From the NCBI GenBank assembly GCA_965216845.1, contig OZ244200.1, positions 1,922,001 to 1,986,000 on the forward strand: a DNA stretch of 64,000 nt, read 5' to 3'. This DNA is from Panacagrimonas sp965216845 (GTDB lineage: Bacteria > Pseudomonadota > Gammaproteobacteria > Nevskiales > Nevskiaceae). Positions within the stretch are counted from its first letter, which is position 1. Each line of letters opens with the position of its first letter. This document shows, piece after piece, positions 61,190 to 64,000 of the stretch. Under the pieces are notes generated by a model. The model saw only the letters and a list, made by a program, of their open reading frames with translations. It had not been told where the DNA came from and searched no databases. Made by a program: the position numbers and the translations under genes.

Positions 61190-61882
61190 TCAGCGGTCGG
61201 TCGGCCAATTGGCGGCGCCGCTGCGCACCATCAGCGCGGCGGCCAGAATCCAAGTGAAAAACACGCCAACCGGCAGCCAGAAACCAATGATTCCGTCCCA
61301 GGCAAACGGCCCGGTCTTGAAAAAGGTGATCAGAATGCCGGGCAGAAACAGCACGGCGGCCCAAACGCTGAAATAGCCGAACCAACGCGGCAGCGCCGGA
61401 TTGGATTCGTCGCTGACGAACACGGCGTAGGCGATGGTCAGGACCTGGAAAAAGGCGGGTGAAAACGGCAGCAGCAGCATGATCCAGCCCAGGTCGTTGA
61501 GCAGCAGAATCAATTCCGGCGCGCGATCAGCGCGAAAGCTGGCGACCGCCCAGATCAAGGCCGGGATCAGTACGAAGATGGCAACGCAAACGCCAGAGCC
61601 GAACTGGATTTGGGAGATCGCCCGGCTTTGACCTTCCTGCTTGCCGATCTCTGCCGACAGACCCGCCGTCAGTGGCACGTAGAGCATGGACGAGAGGATG
61701 ATCAACAGCATGCCGGCGCGAATCTGGAACTGATCCTGCGCGAACCGGACGGCGACGGCCTCGGCGCTCGAGGCGGGGGAGATGGGCGGTACGAACTGGG
61801 AAATGAAGATGGCGCCCAGGCCAAACAAGACACAAAACAGGATTCCACCCCAACCGCAGATGAGTTGCGCGCGCTGGCTCAT
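61190..61882 (-). CDS. Six-helix membrane protein of unknown function
   Basis: The 230-residue protein has six predicted TM helices (e.g. ICGWGGILFCVLFGLGAIFI; VCVAIFVLIPALIWAVASF; PGILITFFKTGPFAWDG between two others). The first TM is followed by a conserved-looking loop QFVPPISPASSAEAVAVRFA. Proteins of this kind appear near lipid or steroid catabolism genes in various bacteria, but the function is unknown. It lies 191 bp from the CitE-like gene on the same strand and 246 bp from the next plus-strand gene; neither gap shows a further gene. Confidence 0.75.
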   Translation of the reverse strand: MSQRAQLICGWGGILFCVLFGLGAIFISQFVPPISPASSAEAVAVRFAQDQFQIRAGMLLIILSSMLYVPLTAGLSAEIGKQEGQSRAISQIQFGSGVCVAIFVLIPALIWAVASFRADRAPELILLLNDLGWIMLLLPFSPAFFQVLTIAYAVFVSDESNPALPRWFGYFSVWAAVLFLPGILITFFKTGPFAWDGIIGFWLPVGVFFTWILAAALMVRSGAANWPTDR

Positions 61883-62128
61883 TTCCTTCCCTCGGCAATC
61901 TTGATGTTGGTGACTGTTCCAGCCTGCATCGCCGCTGTGGTGTTGGTGACCCTGCGGCGCGGTTGAAAGCTGTTCTCAGGAAATAATACGCAAAGTGCAG
62001 ACTATTCTCGAGCCGGGAATCGGCTTTGGCCAAGGCTCGCCCCAAGGCCTGGAGAGCATAGTATGCTTACGGACCAATTTTGCCGTGCCGTGTTCGCGGT
62101 CGGCGGGCATCTGACAGGTTGAGTCAAT

Positions 62129-63574
62129 ATGGATACTGGAATTCGATCCTTTGGCGCTTTCATTCCGCGCCGCAGAATGCAAAGAGCGGCCATTGCCGAA
62201 GCGCATCGCTGGGCTTTCCCTGCCCTGGGTGGTCTGGGCAAGGGCGAGCGCTCCATGTGCAGCTGGGATGAGGACGCCATCACCATGGCGGTGGAGGCGG
62301 GGCGCGACTGCCTGCTTGGCATGGATCGCGCCCGGTTGCAAAAGCTGACGCTGGCCAGCACCACCGCGCCGTATGCGGACCTGAACAACGCCGTGTTCGT
62401 CAGCGCTGCCTTGACCTTGTCCGATGAAGCCGCAGTGGCGGAGCGTTCCGGCACCACGCGTGCCGGTTTGACGGCGCTGATTGATGCTTGCCAATCCTCG
62501 TCGGCCGAAGGTCATCTGGTGGTGGCCTCCGAACGGCGCACCGCCAAACCGGCCAGCACACAGGAAATGCAGATCGGTTGTGGTGCCGCGGCAATGGCGG
62601 TTGGCGCTGGTGACGGGTTGATCGCCCGTTTTCTGGGCGCGCAAACGGTATCGGTTCCCTTCGTTGACCATTTCCGCAAGAGCGGAACAGCGTTTGATTA
62701 CAACTGGGAAGAGCGCTGGATTCGTGACGAAGGCATCTCCAAGCTGCTGCCGCAGGCGCTGCAATCGCTGCTGACCAGCTTGAACCGCAGTGGCGCGGAC
62801 ATCGCCCATTTCGGTCTGGCCGGCGGCCCTGCCAGGAGTGATCAGCGCATTGCAAAAAAACTCAAGATCAAGCCAGAAGCACTATTGCCGGACCTGCAAG
62901 GCAAGGTGGGCGATACCGGCGCCGCGCAACCTCTGTTGCAGCTTTGCGCCGCTTTTGAGCGGGCGCAGCCGGGTGATGTGATCGTCATCGCCGCATTCGC
63001 GCAGGGTTGTGAGGTTGCGGCGTTCGAGATGCTGAAAAAGCCCGAAGACACCGGCCGCCAGTCACTGGCGGGCAGTGTGGCGGCACGCATCGAAGAATCG
63101 GCCTACCTCAAACTGCTGTCCAACGACGGGCATCTGGATCTGGAATGGGGCATGCGCGCCGAAACCGATAACAAGACCGCACTGACCCAGCTGTATCGCG
63201 CGGCCGATCAAATCTTCGGATTCGTCGGTGGCAAGTGCGGCGAATGCGGCGCAATTCAGTTTCCGCGCTTGCCGGCCTGTGTCAATTGTGGCGCCCCGGA
63301 CTCGCAAACGCCCTACGCCCTGGCTGATGAAGCCGCCCAAGTCGCAACCCACACCGCCGACTGGTTGCAGTATTCACCGTCGCCGCCGCTATACATGGGC
63401 CTGGTTCAATTCGACTGCGGCGCGCGCGTGCTGATGGAGATGGTGGACGTGGGACCAGAGGGCATTGACGTGGGTACGCCACTGAGCATGCGTTTCCGCG
63501 TGAAGGAGCGCGACAAGCTGCGCGGCTGGGATCGTTATTTCTGGAAAGCGGCGCCGATGGGTTCAGGCACGTAG
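62129..63574 (+). CDS. Thiolase-fold (HMG-CoA synthase-like) protein fused to a zinc-ribbon/OB-fold domain
   Basis: The 481-residue protein has a thiolase-superfamily fold at 1-350 (GIRSFGAFIPRRRMQRAAIA start as in HMG-CoA synthases; ALIDACQSSSAEGHLVVASE in place of the usual Cys loop; GKVGDTGAAQPLLQLCAAFE near the C-lobe). A DUF35-type C-terminus (about 365-480) carries the zinc ribbon CGECGAIQFPRLPACVNCGA and an OB fold (MGLVQFDCGARVLMEMVDVG). DUF35 partners pair with non-decarboxylating thiolases or aldolases, e.g. steroid side-chain enzymes, and the next gene is a thiolase. The canonical nucleophile Cys of HMG-CoA synthase is hard to place; Cys in DACQSS is the candidate. Confidence 0.85.
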   Translation: MDTGIRSFGAFIPRRRMQRAAIAEAHRWAFPALGGLGKGERSMCSWDEDAITMAVEAGRDCLLGMDRARLQKLTLASTTAPYADLNNAVFVSAALTLSDEAAVAERSGTTRAGLTALIDACQSSSAEGHLVVASERRTAKPASTQEMQIGCGAAAMAVGAGDGLIARFLGAQTVSVPFVDHFRKSGTAFDYNWEERWIRDEGISKLLPQALQSLLTSLNRSGADIAHFGLAGGPARSDQRIAKKLKIKPEALLPDLQGKVGDTGAAQPLLQLCAAFERAQPGDVIVIAAFAQGCEVAAFEMLKKPEDTGRQSLAGSVAARIEESAYLKLLSNDGHLDLEWGMRAETDNKTALTQLYRAADQIFGFVGGKCGECGAIQFPRLPACVNCGAPDSQTPYALADEAAQVATHTADWLQYSPSPPLYMGLVQFDCGARVLMEMVDVGPEGIDVGTPLSMRFRVKERDKLRGWDRYFWKAAPMGSGT

Positions 63575-63589
63575 CGTGAGGGCAAGCCG

Positions 63590-63636
63590 CAATCACGGAT
63601 TTGGAGAAGGCACATGGCATCAGGAATCAAAGACAA
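63590..63636 (+). repeat. 47-bp direct repeat, copy 1 (duplicated thiolase gene start)
   Basis: The 47 bases at 63590-63636 (starting CAATCACGGATTTGGAGAAG) recur exactly at 63742-63788. Both copies carry the ribosome-binding site GGAG, the ATG and the first seven codons of the thiolase gene. From this copy (ATG 63614) only 24 residues (MASGIKDKDCCEQRGGPLRV and four more) are read before TAG at 63686. Confidence 0.9.
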
Positions 63637-63741
63637 GGATTGTTGCGAGCAGCGTGGCGGGCCCCTGCGCGTAGCGCTGGGATCCTAGCGTGGCGAGTCA
63701 ACGAGCTTTGTCAGCTTGATCGGGGCGAGCACGGCAAGTTC

Positions 63742-63788
63742 CAATCACGGATTTGGAGAAGGCACATGGCATCAGGAATCAAAGACAA
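63742..63788 (+). repeat. 47-bp direct repeat, copy 2 (thiolase gene start)
   Basis: This is the second exact copy of the 47-bp unit, 152 bp after the first. The ATG in this copy (63766) opens the intact thiolase gene, so this is the working start. Confidence 0.9.
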
Positions 63789-64000
63789 AGTAGCGATCTT
63801 GGGCATGGGGTGCTCCCGCTTTGGCGAGCGCTGGGATTGCGGCACCGAGCAGTTGTTGAGCGAAGCCTTTGGTGAGGCCTTGCAGGACGCCGGCATTGAG
63901 CGCAAGCAGCTTGGCGCGGCCTGGTTTGGGTCGGCGTTTGATCGCGTCAATGTGGGGAACTCGGCCATTCCGCTTTCGACGGCCTTGCGTCTGGAAGGGA
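63766..64000 (+). CDS. Thiolase-family protein, N-terminal part (runs off the window)
   Basis: The frame from ATG 63766 (GGAG 8-10 bases upstream) is open to the window end, 78 codons: MASGIKDKVAILGMGCSRFG, then GTEQLLSEAFGEALQDAGIE, WFGSAFDRVNVGNSAIPLST. This is the N-terminal lobe of an SCP2-type thiolase / acetyl-CoA acetyltransferase-like protein. The catalytic residues lie beyond the window. It follows the thiolase-fold/OB-fold gene and likely forms a complex with it. Confidence 0.85.
   Translation, partial: MASGIKDKVAILGMGCSRFGERWDCGTEQLLSEAFGEALQDAGIERKQLGAAWFGSAFDRVNVGNSAIPLSTALRLEG

Overview
The window is GC-rich, densely coded chromosomal DNA from a gammaproteobacterium. The evidence is the thiC gene under a TPP riboswitch, the order fabD-fabG-acpP-fabF-pabB-pabC-mltG-tmk-holB-pilZ, a type II secretion block (gspG to gspN) next to a rhombosortase gene, and mnmA beside nudJ. 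A CYP153-type P450 with its ferredoxin, SCP2-type thiolases, MaoC hydratases and a DUF1302 barrel point to a hydrocarbon- or lipid-degrading lineage, possibly in the Nevskiales/Salinisphaerales or Alcanivorax sphere. The lineage is inferred from gene content; no rRNA or tRNA gene was seen.

Layout. 1-2504: the distal end of an integron cassette array, with three attC sites and four cassettes (one cut by the window edge, one broken by an IS). 2505-3844: an IS3-family element with a duplicated right end. 3919-5385: ArsR regulator, AHSA1/SRPBCC protein and glutathione S-transferase. 5544-8314 (minus strand): thiC and a membrane protein. 8522-21317: a twelve-gene, largely overlapping plus-strand cluster that I cannot match to a named system. 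It encodes TPR, lipoprotein, PEGA/FGE-fold, MotA/TolQ/ExbB-like, Hsp70-like and two membrane-anchored vWA proteins. 21409-30860: a di-iron-type hydrolase, CYP153 plus ferredoxin, a desaturase and two AlkS/MalT-like regulators, one of them frameshifted at a C7 tract. 31060-34837: a TetR regulator diverging from a beta-oxidation-like operon. 35056-43109 (minus strand): GST, mnmA, nudJ and gspN to gspG. 43130-52202: rhombosortase, fatty acid synthesis, folate, mltG, tmk, holB and pilZ. 52210-54849: a cyclic-nucleotide/rhodanese protein, a DksA-like protein, a decayed histidine-kinase remnant and an HU-like protein. 55307-59991: a DUF1302 outer-membrane protein followed by three tandem paralogous single-pass proteins built of VP-rich repeats. 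60147-64000: a CitE-like lyase, a membrane protein, a thiolase-fold/OB-fold fusion and the start of a thiolase, with a 47-bp duplication at its 5' end.

How the genes may work together. The 8.5-21.3 kb cluster looks like an ion-driven envelope machine: a TolQ/MotA-type channel whose ExbD/MotB-type partners appear to be replaced by two different vWA proteins carrying a TM-proximal Asp. The DUF1302 and VP-repeat quartet looks like a second envelope system, perhaps for hydrophobic substrates. Both are inferences from sequence, and these two clusters are the best candidates here for undescribed systems.
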